Assembly: GCA_017477245.1 (NCBI GenBank)
Contig: JAFUWY010000014.1
Location: 1 to 64,000, forward strand
DNA length: 64,000 nt
From: Bacteroidales bacterium
GTDB taxonomy: Bacteria > Bacteroidota > Bacteroidia > Bacteroidales > UBA932
Direction of reading: 5' to 3'
Shown: one piece after another, positions 47,058 through 56,259 of the stretch
How positions within the stretch are numbered: position 1 is the stretch's first letter
Layout of the letters: every line of letters starts with the position of its first letter
The notes under the pieces: generated by a model
Told to the model about the DNA's origin: nothing
Database searches by the model: none
The model's input: the letters and a program-made list of their open reading frames with translations, nothing else
Position numbers and translations under genes: made by a program

Positions 47058-48131
47058 TTACCAGTCCGGCCTGTCGATTTCCGGGAAGTCGATCTCGATA
47101 GGGGTGGCGGAGGCGACGGAGAGGAATCCGAGCCCACCCTCCACGTTGGACGGGAAAGTGACCGGCTCCACGAGCAGGTAGTTGAACCCGTTGCGGTTCT
47201 TCTGCCGGTTGACGGCGCCCAGATAGGTCCAGGCCATCTCATCCAGCGCCAGCAGGCGGAGTGTGAGCGTACGGGTGCAGTGGTAGTGCCGGCGGTTCCA
47301 TTCATCATCGCCGCCACCCCCGCGGTCGATCCAGCGGAGCGGCTCCGCGTCTGTGGAAAAGCGGACGTCGGCACCGCTCCCGGTGAAGAGGTGGTCGGAG
47401 AAGATCCTTGTCTTGTTCACCGGGGAGAATTCGAAGAGGAAGCCTGCATTCGTGTTGTAATAGCGGTCGATCACGGACTGCGGCGTATAGCCGTCATTCA
47501 GGATAGGATCTTCTCCCGGATCAAGGGACAGCTCTTGTCCGGAGACGTTCTCGTACGTGTCAATATACATGCCAGGGGTAAAATCGAAGTCCGGGTCTTC
47601 GGGAAACGGATTCTGCTCCCGCCAGTAATAATCGATCTGTTCGTGCCACCGGTAGGAGAGCCGTAGCTGCCAGTAGTCCGGCTGGTCCGGCCGCCCCTGG
47701 ACATGCAGTGTGAAATACATCCGGCCGTTCCGGGTGAGGGTGTCCACTATCGCGGGGAGGGGAGCCGGCGGGGCGACGGCCTGCGCTACGGCGCGGAGCC
47801 CTTCTCCTTCCGCTTCAATCCGCACCCGGTCGCCGGGTTGGATGGAGGCTTCGAAATGGTACAGTGCGGAATTGTCCCGGACGGTCTCTTCCCGGGCCTG
47901 GATGGCGGAACCGTCTCCGACCGTGCAGCGGACCTGCGCTCCGTTCAGGGGCCGGTTGCCCTCCTGCGGGGAAGAGATGGCGAGGTATATGGTATGCTCC
48001 GTCTCATCCGTGGAGAGAAGGGCATTGAGGATGATCAGCTCGCCTTCCGTCTTGGGGAAGGGGATTTCCCGGCTGCAGGCGGACAGGACTGTCAGCAACA
48101 GGAGTGATATGGGGAGGATGCTTGTTCTCAT
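47058..48131 (-). CDS. DUF4249 lipoprotein, partner of a TonB-dependent receptor
   Basis: 357 aa from the ATG at 48131, lipobox LLTVLSACS. The N-terminal part ELIILNALLSTDETEHTIYLAISSP...GAQVRCTVGDG matches DUF4249, a Bacteroidota lipoprotein family encoded next to STN-type TonB receptors; it is thought to be a surface or periplasmic accessory. It is the last gene of the fecI-fecR-receptor cassette, 4 bp after the receptor gene. The longer frame to 48272 overlaps the receptor and is not needed. Confidence 0.88.
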   Translation of the reverse strand: MRTSILPISLLLLTVLSACSREIPFPKTEGELIILNALLSTDETEHTIYLAISSPQEGNRPLNGAQVRCTVGDGSAIQAREETVRDNSALYHFEASIQPGDRVRIEAEGEGLRAVAQAVAPPAPLPAIVDTLTRNGRMYFTLHVQGRPDQPDYWQLRLSYRWHEQIDYYWREQNPFPEDPDFDFTPGMYIDTYENVSGQELSLDPGEDPILNDGYTPQSVIDRYYNTNAGFLFEFSPVNKTRIFSDHLFTGSGADVRFSTDAEPLRWIDRGGGGDDEWNRRHYHCTRTLTLRLLALDEMAWTYLGAVNRQKNRNGFNYLLVEPVTFPSNVEGGLGFLSVASATPIEIDFPEIDRPDW

Positions 48132-48135
48132 TGTT

Positions 48136-50793
48136 TCAGAATTTGCAGGTATAACTGACGGAAGGCAGGATGGGAAGGTAGGTGATGGCCTTGAGGTATT
48201 GCCGGGTCTGCTCGCCATCTTGGTAGTCCTGCCAGAGGACGACCAGGTCGGGTGTCCTGGCGTTATAGGCATTGTACAGGGTGAAGGTCCAGCAGGCTTC
48301 GTTGCCGCGGCGCGTGCGGCGGTGCAGGTTGAGGCCGAGGTTGAGCCGATGTGTAGGTGGCAGGCGGAAATTGTTACGCCCCTGGGTATAGTCTACCGTC
48401 TCTACGGTATGCCTCCACAGATAATCGCCGTGGTTGCGAGGCCCCGATGAATCATAGTCAGGGATCTGTGTCTGTCGCAGGGGGAGCGACGCCGCCCCGC
48501 CGGTGGCGAAGGTCCAGTTGGCGGTCATGTCCCAACGCTCGGAGAAGCGGTGGCTGACGGAGAGGCTGACCGTGTGGCGGCGGTCATATTTATCCGGGAA
48601 CTCATGTCCTAGGTTGATGCTGCCGTCCGGGAAAATGCGTGTGCTCCTGGCGAGGGTGTAGGAGAGAGACCCGGTGGTCTTGCCGCGCGTACGCGCGGCA
48701 TAAAACTCGATGCCGCGGGCGCGGCCCTGGCCGATGGAGACCTGTTCCTCCCAGCGGTTGTTGTTGAGGATGAGCAGCGAACCGTCCCGGTAGGCGAGCA
48801 GGTTGTCCATCCGCTTGAGGTATCCTTCGATGGAGAACTCCCAGTCTGGCAGGCCGTCCCAGTAGAGCCCGAGCGTATACTGGTCCGCCGTCACTGGCGG
48901 GATGTCCTCCGTGACCGGGGCCCACAGGTCCAGGGGCAGGGTGAGGGTGGAGGCGGTCAGCTGGTGGACGTACTGGGCCATCCGGGTATAGGCGGCTTTG
49001 ACGGCCCAGCCTTCGCCCGGGGCATAGCGAAGCGAGAGGCGGGGCTGCAGCGAGAGATAATCCCGTCCTCGGGTACGGAACCACGCGAGATGGAGTCCGG
49101 GATTGACGGAGAACTGCTCGGAGAGCGCGATGTTGTCCTCGGCGTACACGAAACTCTCGGTGCCGGGATAATCGTCGTTGTCCACCAGGCGGTAGGCCTG
49201 CGGCTCCGTCCCTTCCTGATACTGCGTGGCATCCATCACGGCAGGGCGGTAGAGATGGTGGGTCCAGCCGGCGCCGAAACGGACCAGATGCTCCGGGACC
49301 GGCGTCCAGTCGAAGTCAGTCCGCAGGCTCCAGTCCCGGATGCCGGAGGCGTAGCGCAGGGAGAAGACCGACGGGTGATCCATGGCCGGGCGGACCAGCT
49401 CGTCGCTGTCAAAGTGCAGCCCCGTCCCGTAACGGTTGAAGGCTGCGGTGGTGCTGGCATGCAGGCGGCTGCCGAACAGGTGGTTCCAGCGCAGCGCTGC
49501 GACGGTGTTGCCCCAGTTCAGGCGCAGGGCGGAATGGTCTTCGCGGGTGGTAAAGGTGTCTCCCGCGTGGAGGTTCATCTCATAGCGGCCATCCATGACG
49601 AGGTGGTCATTGCCGTGGTACAGGATCAGGTGCATCCGGTCCCTGTCCCCGAGGATCCAGTTGAGCCGGGCGTTCAGGTCGTAATAGAAGAAGTTGACCT
49701 TCTCTTCCTGGTTCCGGAGTGCCAGGGCGAGGATCGGGCTGACCAGCAGGGAGTGCAGTGCACGGGCGCTGACCGAATAGCTGAGCCGGTCCCGGATGAT
49801 CGGGCCTTCGAGGTGGAAGCGTTCGCTGGTCGTGCCGATGGTGAAGGATCCTTCCGTTTGTCGGAGGTTGCCTTCGTTGGTTCGCACGTCCAGGACGCTG
49901 GAGATCCGGCCGCCGTAGCGGGCGGGAAAGGATCCCTTGTACAGGGTCACGTCCTTGATGGCTTCCGGCTGGAAAATGGAGAAGAGTCCCAGCATGTGGT
50001 CGATCCCGTAGAGGGGGATGCCGTCGAGCATCACGAGGTTCTCTTCTGCCCCGCCGCCCCGTACGTGCAGTCCGGTGAAACCCTGCATGCCGGTCTGGAT
50101 GCCGGGAAGCAACTGAAGGCTCTTCAGGACGTCGGCTTCTCCCAGCAAGGCTGGAGTGTCCAGGATCCGACGCAGGGGCACTTCCAGCGAGCCGGCATAG
50201 ACGGACTGCAGGCCTGCGTCCTTGCGTTCAACGATGCGGGCGGCCGCCAGTTCGTTGTTGCCGGAAAGGGCAAAATTGAGGGTGGAGTCCCGCTGCAGGT
50301 CAATGGCTATATCCTGTTGACTGAAGCCCAGATGCGATACCTTGAACTGGTAGTTGCCGGCCGGCAGCGTCAGGGAATAGAAACCGAATTCGTTGGTGAC
50401 GGTGCCGACCGTCCCGGTGAGGATGCCGGCCCCGATCAGGGTCTCGCCCGAAGCGGCGTCGGTGATGTGGCCGCTGAGGGTGACGCGGCGGACCCGGGGA
50501 GCGGCCTGGCATGCAGGTGCGGCTTTCAGGATCACGCTGCGGCCGCGGACCTGCCAGGCGATGCCGCTGTCCGTGAAGATCCGGTCGAGCGCCTCTTCGA
50601 GCGACAGGGTAGCGGGGAGTTCGACCCCGGCTGTCTCCCGCCCGACCGCATCGGCCAGGGCGGCGTCGTAGACGAAGCGCACGCCGTAGCGGTCGCGGAG
50701 CCGTGCCAGGGCGGCGTCGGGGGCGGTCTGGGCGTACAGGTCGGATACGACAAGATGCAATAGTAGTATGAAAATGCTTATTATCTTCTTCAT
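48136..50793 (-). CDS. TonB-dependent receptor with N-terminal STN signalling domain
   Basis: 885 aa. Signal peptide (MKKIISIFILLLHLVVSDLYA|Q), STN domain (ALARLRDRYGVRFVYDAALA...SLEEALDRIFTDSGIAWQV, residues about 25-90) and a carboxypeptidase-regulatory domain (VTLSGHITDAASGETLIGAG). The plug follows (LPGIQTGMQGFTGLHVRGGGAEENLVMLDGIPLY), then the barrel ending VSYTCKF with the terminal aromatic residue. STN domains pass a ligand signal to FecR-type anti-sigma factors; fecR lies 8 bp upstream. The ligand is unknown. Confidence 0.95.
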   Translation of the reverse strand: MKKIISIFILLLHLVVSDLYAQTAPDAALARLRDRYGVRFVYDAALADAVGRETAGVELPATLSLEEALDRIFTDSGIAWQVRGRSVILKAAPACQAAPRVRRVTLSGHITDAASGETLIGAGILTGTVGTVTNEFGFYSLTLPAGNYQFKVSHLGFSQQDIAIDLQRDSTLNFALSGNNELAAARIVERKDAGLQSVYAGSLEVPLRRILDTPALLGEADVLKSLQLLPGIQTGMQGFTGLHVRGGGAEENLVMLDGIPLYGIDHMLGLFSIFQPEAIKDVTLYKGSFPARYGGRISSVLDVRTNEGNLRQTEGSFTIGTTSERFHLEGPIIRDRLSYSVSARALHSLLVSPILALALRNQEEKVNFFYYDLNARLNWILGDRDRMHLILYHGNDHLVMDGRYEMNLHAGDTFTTREDHSALRLNWGNTVAALRWNHLFGSRLHASTTAAFNRYGTGLHFDSDELVRPAMDHPSVFSLRYASGIRDWSLRTDFDWTPVPEHLVRFGAGWTHHLYRPAVMDATQYQEGTEPQAYRLVDNDDYPGTESFVYAEDNIALSEQFSVNPGLHLAWFRTRGRDYLSLQPRLSLRYAPGEGWAVKAAYTRMAQYVHQLTASTLTLPLDLWAPVTEDIPPVTADQYTLGLYWDGLPDWEFSIEGYLKRMDNLLAYRDGSLLILNNNRWEEQVSIGQGRARGIEFYAARTRGKTTGSLSYTLARSTRIFPDGSINLGHEFPDKYDRRHTVSLSVSHRFSERWDMTANWTFATGGAASLPLRQTQIPDYDSSGPRNHGDYLWRHTVETVDYTQGRNNFRLPPTHRLNLGLNLHRRTRRGNEACWTFTLYNAYNARTPDLVVLWQDYQDGEQTRQYLKAITYLPILPSVSYTCKF

Positions 50794-50801
50794 AGCTTAA
50801 G

Positions 50802-51695
50802 TTATTTGATGTAGATGGTGAGGTCAAGGGCTTCCTCGATGAGTCCGAGGATTTCGCGAAGGTCCGTGCCTTCGAATTCGCCGGTCAGGCGCCGGTCGGG
50901 CTGGTCCGTGGAGAGATCCTTGCCGAACTGGGCGGAGAGTTCCTGCAGGACTGCGGAGAGCGGCGTGTCCTCGTAGCGGAAGAGGTGGGAGGCCCAGGCG
51001 GCGGGATTGGCCGTCTGCGGCTCGCAGAGGACCGGCCGCGCCGCTCCGGCGGCGAGTTCGGCGTGCATGCCGCGGGTCAGCACGATGCCGTCCTGCTCGC
51101 GGACGGGGAGTCCCTTGCGGTGGCCGCGGCCCTGCCTGCGGCCGTCCGGGGCATGGGCGAAGAGCACGCGGCCGTCCACGACGTCCACGGCCGTGCCGTC
51201 CGCCGTCGTCTCCACCTGGAAACGCGTGCCCAGGACGCGCACGAGCCCTTGTGCCGCCGTGATCTCGAAGGGCAGGTCCGCATCGTGCTCCACGGCGAAG
51301 TAGACCTTGCCGTCCATCCGGACCGTGCGCCCGTTCCGGCCGAAGCCGCGGCTGCGGAAGCGGAGGGTGGAGCCCGGCGCCAGGGTGGCCTCCGTGCGGT
51401 CGGGCAGGATGATGGTCTGTGCGGCGGCAGCCTGCGGGACCGTGGTCCAGGCGCTGCGCTCGAAAAGGAAGATGCCGAGTGCCAGTGCGGCGAAGGCGCC
51501 GGTGAGGGCGAGGGCGTAGCCCCAGGTCACCGGTCTGCCGGCCGGCCGGGCCGGATAGCGGCGGCCGCCGATGCGACCGCGCCGGCGCAGGCCGTGGGCC
51601 CGGCTGAACTGCCGCCAGGCGCTGGCCGTGTCGAATCGCCCGGCTTGGAAGAACCGGGCCACGAAAGCGAGTTGTCCGTCTTGGATTTCTTTCAT
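50802..51695 (-). CDS. FecR-family anti-sigma factor
   Basis: 297 aa. A cytoplasmic Arg-rich N-terminus (residues 1-55), a single transmembrane helix (YALALTGAFAALALGIFLFE), then the FecR domain (QTIILPDRTEATLAPGSTLRF, VRMDGKVYFAVEHDADLPFEI, VRVLGTRFQVE) and a C-terminal STN-like end (LQELSAQFGKDLS...). It should hold the adjacent ECF sigma factor inactive until the receptor is occupied. Confidence 0.94.
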   Translation of the reverse strand: MKEIQDGQLAFVARFFQAGRFDTASAWRQFSRAHGLRRRGRIGGRRYPARPAGRPVTWGYALALTGAFAALALGIFLFERSAWTTVPQAAAAQTIILPDRTEATLAPGSTLRFRSRGFGRNGRTVRMDGKVYFAVEHDADLPFEITAAQGLVRVLGTRFQVETTADGTAVDVVDGRVLFAHAPDGRRQGRGHRKGLPVREQDGIVLTRGMHAELAAGAARPVLCEPQTANPAAWASHLFRYEDTPLSAVLQELSAQFGKDLSTDQPDRRLTGEFEGTDLREILGLIEEALDLTIYIK

Positions 51696-51765
51696 CTCTC
51701 AAATCATTTTCTGCATCCAAGACGGAAAGGTCCCGAAATAGTACCACTGCCTTCTCCCGAAAAAA

Positions 51766-52290
51766 TCATACGGCAGGCAGGGTGAAGAAGAAGAGGAGGA
51801 AATCCAGGATCCGGTCCGCTTCGGCGCGCAGCGCCTGCAGCGCCCGGCTGATCTGGTTGCGGACCGTATGGACGGACAGGCCCTTCTCCCGGGCGATCTG
51901 CTCGTAGGTCATGCCGTCGCGCTTGCTCATCAGCAGGAGCTCGCGCCGGCCGCGGGGGAGTTTCCCGACCGCCTCCCAGAGGCGGGCTTCCAGGGCGGAG
52001 CGCTCGATCGCCTGTTCGTCGGAGATCTCCCCTTCGAGATCTTCCGGGCGGACCGGCGCCTCTTTCCGCCCCAGGCTGCGGAGCCGGTCGATGCAGCGGT
52101 TACGCACCATGGCGTAGAGGTAGGCTTTCTGCGAGGCGGGATCCGCCGGCTTCTCCAGGAGGGCGGCGAAGCTGTCCTGGACCACGTCTTCGGACGCTGC
52201 CGCATCCTTGAGATAATGCAGCGCGTACAGGCACAGCGGCCGGTAGTAGCGGCTGAAGAGCGTGCGGATATCGTCTGTCCGGTTGTCCAT
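51766..52290 (-). CDS. ECF sigma factor, FecI-like
   Basis: 174 aa. Sigma-2 (YYRPLCLYALHYLKDAAASEDVVQDSF) and sigma-4 (LPRGRRELLLMSKRDGMTYEQIAREKGLSVHTVRNQI) regions are present, as in the Bacteroidota sigma-70 family paired with FecR. The ATG at 52290 is chosen over a TTG at 52299 because the promoter box ends 6 nt before it. Seventy bp separate it from fecR. Confidence 0.94.
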   Translation of the reverse strand: MDNRTDDIRTLFSRYYRPLCLYALHYLKDAAASEDVVQDSFAALLEKPADPASQKAYLYAMVRNRCIDRLRSLGRKEAPVRPEDLEGEISDEQAIERSALEARLWEAVGKLPRGRRELLLMSKRDGMTYEQIAREKGLSVHTVRNQISRALQALRAEADRILDFLLFFFTLPAV

Positions 52291-52296
52291 CGTGCG

Positions 52297-52328
52297 CAAA
52301 GGTACGACAAATAACGGATGGAGTCAAA
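52297..52328 (-). promoter_or_regulatory. Promoter of the ECF sigma gene
   Basis: On the - strand TTTG (52325-52328), exactly 20 bp, TACCTTTG (52297-52304): a full match to the Bacteroidota housekeeping consensus. The ATG follows 6 nt after the box. Confidence 0.8.
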
Positions 52329-52411
52329 ATAATTCGTATATTGGGATTCGAAACCGGGCTTGTTGGTTATTATTGTGTAGAACTTATTTGTTAAATCATT
52401 TTATTATCAAT

Positions 52412-54481
52412 ATGAAAAGAATTATTGTGTGCGCGCTGGCCCTGTTGGCCTTCTTCCCGGTCCTCCGGGCGGACGAAGGCATGTGGCTGCCGGTGCTGAT
52501 CTCCCAGCGGATCGAGGATATGCAGGCCCACGGCTTCCGGCTGACCGCCGAAGACGTGTACAGTGTCAACCAGGCATCCCTCAAGGACGCCGTCGTCCTG
52601 TTCGGCGGCGGCTGTACGGGCGAGGTCGTCTCGCGCGACGGCCTGCTCTTTACCAACCACCATTGCGGCTACGGCCAGATCCAGCAGCACTCCAGCGTGG
52701 AGCACGACTACCTCAAGGACGGTTTCTGGGCGATGAGCCGGGAGGAAGAACTTCCCAACCGGGGCCTGACCGTGAGCTTCCTCCAGCGGATGGAAGAGGT
52801 CACCGCGCAGGTCCTCAAGGGATATGAGCCCTCGATGAGCGAAGCGCAGCGCGACTCGATTGTGCGCGTCAACTCCGCCGCGATCACCAAGAGCATCGTC
52901 AATCCCGACAAGGGGATCCGCGCCAATGTGGAGGCCCTCTACTACGCCAACCAGTACTTCCTGTTCGTCTACAAGGTCTACCGCGACGTCCGCCTGGTCG
53001 GCGCGCCGCCCTCCTCGATCGGCAAGTTCGGCGGTGACACCGACAACTGGATGTGGCCCCGGCACACCGGCGACTTCTCCATCTTCCGCATCTATGCGGG
53101 CAAGGACAACGAGCCGGCCGACTACTCGCCGGACAATGTCCCTTACCAGCCGAAGCGCTTCTTCACCATCTCCCGCGCCGGTGTCAAGGAAGGGGATTTC
53201 ACCTTCGTCTACGGCTGCCCGGGCAGCACCAAGGAGTACGTGACCTCGGACGAGGTCCGCTATGTCGGCGAGGTCTCCGACCCGCAGAAGATCGCCCTGC
53301 GCACCCTGCGCCTGGACATCCAGAAGAAGTACATGTCCCAGGACCAGGCCGTCCGCATCCAGTACTCCTCCAAGAACGCCTCCGTCTCCAACGCCTGGAA
53401 GAAATGGCAGGGCGAGGCGAAGGGGCTCGCGCGCCGCGGCACCGTCGCCTCCAAGAAGGAGTTCGAGCGCTATTTCCGCGCCTGGTCGCGCACCAATCAG
53501 TATGATGGCCTGCTGGACCGCATCTCCGCCCTGTACGAGAAGCGGAATCCTTATTACCGTGCCTACGAGTATTACACCGAGACGGTCCGCACCATCGAGC
53601 TGCTCTCGTTCGCCAGCAACGTCCGCACGGCCCTCACGGCCGGCCGGCCCGTGGCCGACGTGGCGGAGCGCTTCTTCAAGGACTACTTCCAGCCGATCGA
53701 CGAGGAGATCTTCGTGGCGGTGATGGATGCCTTCGACAAGCAGATGGATCCGGCCTTCAAGCCGGCCTGGTTCAAGGACAAACTGGCCGCCTACGGCAGC
53801 CTGGCCGCCTGGCGCGACGACCTGTACGCCCGTTCGCTGTTCACGGACAAGGCCCGGGTGCTGGCGCTCACCAAGGACGACCTGAAGAAGATCGACGCCG
53901 ACCCGGCCTGGGAGATGTACGACGCGTTCTATCAGTGGTACCGCGCCGACCTTCAGCCCGTGATCACGGAGGTGACCCGGGACATCAACCTGGCTTACCG
54001 CGAATACATGAAGGCCCAGATGGAGTTCCAGCCCGACAAGGCCTTCTATCCGGATGCCAACATGACCCTGCGCGTCGCCTACGGCAAGGTCGCCGGCTAC
54101 AGCCCTTCGGATGCGGTCTATTATTCTCCGGTGTCCACCCTCAAGGGCATCATCGAGAAGGATGATCCCAACATCTTCGACTACGACATCCCGCAGGCGC
54201 TGCGTGACATCTATGCCGAGGGCGGCCACGACGACCAGCCGGTCTGCTTCCTGGCCACGAACCACACCTCGGGCGGCAACTCCGGCAGCCCGGTGATCAA
54301 TGCCGACGGCCATCTCATCGGCATCAATTTCGACCGTGTGTGGGAAGGGACGATGAGCGACCTCGCCTTCGATCCGGACTTCTGCCGCAACATCTCCCTG
54401 GACATCCGCTACCTGCTCTTCGTCGTCGAGCACATCGGCCATGCCACCTGGCTCTTCGACGAGATGCGCTTCGCGGAATAG
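52412..54481 (+). CDS. S46-family dipeptidyl peptidase, DPP11-like
   Basis: 689 aa, signal peptide MKRIIVCALALLAFFPVLRA|D. Catalytic His84 lies in TNHHCGYG, the aspartate in the GGDTDNWMWPRHTGDF region and Ser624 in GGNSGSPV. Eighteen residues after the serine is Arg642 (INFDRVWEG). In characterised S46 enzymes Arg at that position gives Asp/Glu specificity (DPP11), while Gly marks DPP7. I therefore predict an acidic-residue-specific periplasmic dipeptidyl peptidase. It converges on the acyl-CoA synthetase gene with a 3-bp gap. Confidence 0.93.
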   Translation: MKRIIVCALALLAFFPVLRADEGMWLPVLISQRIEDMQAHGFRLTAEDVYSVNQASLKDAVVLFGGGCTGEVVSRDGLLFTNHHCGYGQIQQHSSVEHDYLKDGFWAMSREEELPNRGLTVSFLQRMEEVTAQVLKGYEPSMSEAQRDSIVRVNSAAITKSIVNPDKGIRANVEALYYANQYFLFVYKVYRDVRLVGAPPSSIGKFGGDTDNWMWPRHTGDFSIFRIYAGKDNEPADYSPDNVPYQPKRFFTISRAGVKEGDFTFVYGCPGSTKEYVTSDEVRYVGEVSDPQKIALRTLRLDIQKKYMSQDQAVRIQYSSKNASVSNAWKKWQGEAKGLARRGTVASKKEFERYFRAWSRTNQYDGLLDRISALYEKRNPYYRAYEYYTETVRTIELLSFASNVRTALTAGRPVADVAERFFKDYFQPIDEEIFVAVMDAFDKQMDPAFKPAWFKDKLAAYGSLAAWRDDLYARSLFTDKARVLALTKDDLKKIDADPAWEMYDAFYQWYRADLQPVITEVTRDINLAYREYMKAQMEFQPDKAFYPDANMTLRVAYGKVAGYSPSDAVYYSPVSTLKGIIEKDDPNIFDYDIPQALRDIYAEGGHDDQPVCFLATNHTSGGNSGSPVINADGHLIGINFDRVWEGTMSDLAFDPDFCRNISLDIRYLLFVVEHIGHATWLFDEMRFAE

Positions 54482-54484
54482 GGA

Positions 54485-56140
54485 TTATTTCCGCTGGTAG
54501 AGATAGCGCTTGATGCTGCGCTTGGGCGTACGCTCGAAGTCCTCCGGGAGGAATTCGAGCTTGCGCAGGCGCGCATAGTTGGGGAGTTCCTTGTTGACGA
54601 CCGGCAGGCTGGCGTTGAGCAGGTTCTCGAGCTGATCCTTGTTCATGCCGTCCTGCTCGCCCTTGTGCCAGTCCGGGTAGATGAGGCCGGTCAGGCCGCC
54701 GTCTTCCTCGATAACCAGTGAATCCACCACATAGGCCAGGTTGTTGAGCACGCCTTCGATCTCTTCCGGGTAGATGTTCTGGCCGGAAGGCCCGAGGATC
54801 ATGCACTTGGAGCGGCCGCGCAGGAACAGGTAGCCGTCCGCGTCGAGCACGCCCATGTCGCCGGTGCGGAACCATCCGTCGGGCGTCAGAGACTGCGCCG
54901 TGGCTTCCTCGTTCTTGAAGTAGCCCAGGAACACGTTGGCGCCGCGCACCTGCACTTCGCCCGGGATGCGGGCGGGATCTTCGGAGTCGATGCGGATCTC
55001 CATGTGGGGCGCAGCCTGGCCGCAGGAGAAGAGCTTGGTCTTGTCGAAGTGGGCGTAGGTGATGATGGGGGCACATTCGGTCATGCCGTATCCGACCGTG
55101 AAGGGGAATTCGATCTTGCGGAAGAAGCGTTCGACCTCCGGGTTGAAGGCGGCTCCGCCGATGATCACCTCCACGAACTTGCCGCCGAACGTGGCTACCA
55201 GTTCCTTGCAGATCTTCTTCTGCAGGAACTGGTCCACGATCGGCAGGCCGAACAGGATCCGGTGCTTGTCCAGGATAGGTTTTAGTTTGGATTTATAGAT
55301 CTTTTCAATGATCAGCGGTACGGAGATGATGATGTCCGGCTTGATGTCCGCGAAGGCCTGCATGATGATCTTGGGGCTCGGTACGCGGGTCAGGAAGTGG
55401 ACGTGCATGCCGACGGTCATCTCGAAGAGGAATTCGAACATCATCCCGTACATGTGCGCGGAGGGGAGCATCGAGACGACGGTGCTCTCGCAGCCGAGCT
55501 CGGGCAGGGCGTAGTTGTGCGCGAAGTCGATGTTGGACCAGAGCGCCCGATAGGGGATCATCACGCCCTTGGAGAATCCGGACGTGCCGGAGGTATAGTT
55601 GATGACGGCCAGTTCGTCCGGGCTGTCCACGTAGTAGTCCAGGTCCTCCGGACCGAAGTGGTCGGGGTATTTGCGGCCGAAGCTCTCGTTGAGATGCTCC
55701 CGGATGCTGCGAAGCTCTTCCGTGCAGGCATACAGGAACTTGAAGGTATTGATCTGTACGACTACTTGAAGTTCGGGCATCTCGTCGATGAGCAGTCCTT
55801 CCCAGATCACGTCGTCCACGAAGAGGACCTTCGCCTCGGAATGGTTGACCAGGTAATGGATGTTGCCGGGCTTGAATTCGTGCAGGATGGGCACGGGCAC
55901 GGCGCCGTAGGTCAGGGCGGCCAGGAAGCTCACGCCCCAGTTGGCCTGGTTGCGGGAGCAGATGGCCACCTTGTCTCCCCGGAGCAGCCCGCACTGCTCG
56001 AAGGCGATGTGCAGTTTCTCGATGCGGCGGGCCACGTCCCCGTATTTAAGGGTGATGCCCTGGTAGTTGGACAGGGCCGGACGGTCCCAGTGCTTGCGGA
56101 AGCTCTCCTGGAGGAGAAGGTTGACGGATGTGAATTCCAT
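54485..56140 (-). CDS. AMP-binding acyl-CoA synthetase-like enzyme
   Basis: 551 aa from the ATG at 56140. Adenylate-forming superfamily: INYTSGTSGFSKGVMIPYRAL is the P-loop-like motif, TVGYGMTECAPIITY motif A5, and FRTGDMGVLDADGYLFLRGR the hinge region. A catalytic lysine sits near the C-terminus in TPKRSIKRYLY. It resembles long-chain fatty acid-CoA ligases; the acyl chain is not predictable. A longer start at 56176 is possible. Divergent from the AraC gene. Confidence 0.92.
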   Translation of the reverse strand: MEFTSVNLLLQESFRKHWDRPALSNYQGITLKYGDVARRIEKLHIAFEQCGLLRGDKVAICSRNQANWGVSFLAALTYGAVPVPILHEFKPGNIHYLVNHSEAKVLFVDDVIWEGLLIDEMPELQVVVQINTFKFLYACTEELRSIREHLNESFGRKYPDHFGPEDLDYYVDSPDELAVINYTSGTSGFSKGVMIPYRALWSNIDFAHNYALPELGCESTVVSMLPSAHMYGMMFEFLFEMTVGMHVHFLTRVPSPKIIMQAFADIKPDIIISVPLIIEKIYKSKLKPILDKHRILFGLPIVDQFLQKKICKELVATFGGKFVEVIIGGAAFNPEVERFFRKIEFPFTVGYGMTECAPIITYAHFDKTKLFSCGQAAPHMEIRIDSEDPARIPGEVQVRGANVFLGYFKNEEATAQSLTPDGWFRTGDMGVLDADGYLFLRGRSKCMILGPSGQNIYPEEIEGVLNNLAYVVDSLVIEEDGGLTGLIYPDWHKGEQDGMNKDQLENLLNASLPVVNKELPNYARLRKLEFLPEDFERTPKRSIKRYLYQRK

Positions 56141-56234
56141 GTCTTTTGTTCTGTTTTCGGCGGCAAAGTACTCCATTTTTCTTTAGATGTGCAAATAATG
56201 AGGAAGTATTGCGTAGTTTTTGTGTTATTTTTTC

Positions 56235-56242
56235 TACTTTTG
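56235..56242 (+). promoter_or_regulatory. -7 box of the AraC-family gene
   Basis: TACTTTTG, 17 bp before the ATG at 56260. Confidence 0.6.
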
Positions 56243-56259
56243 TAGAAAATTATACGCGT

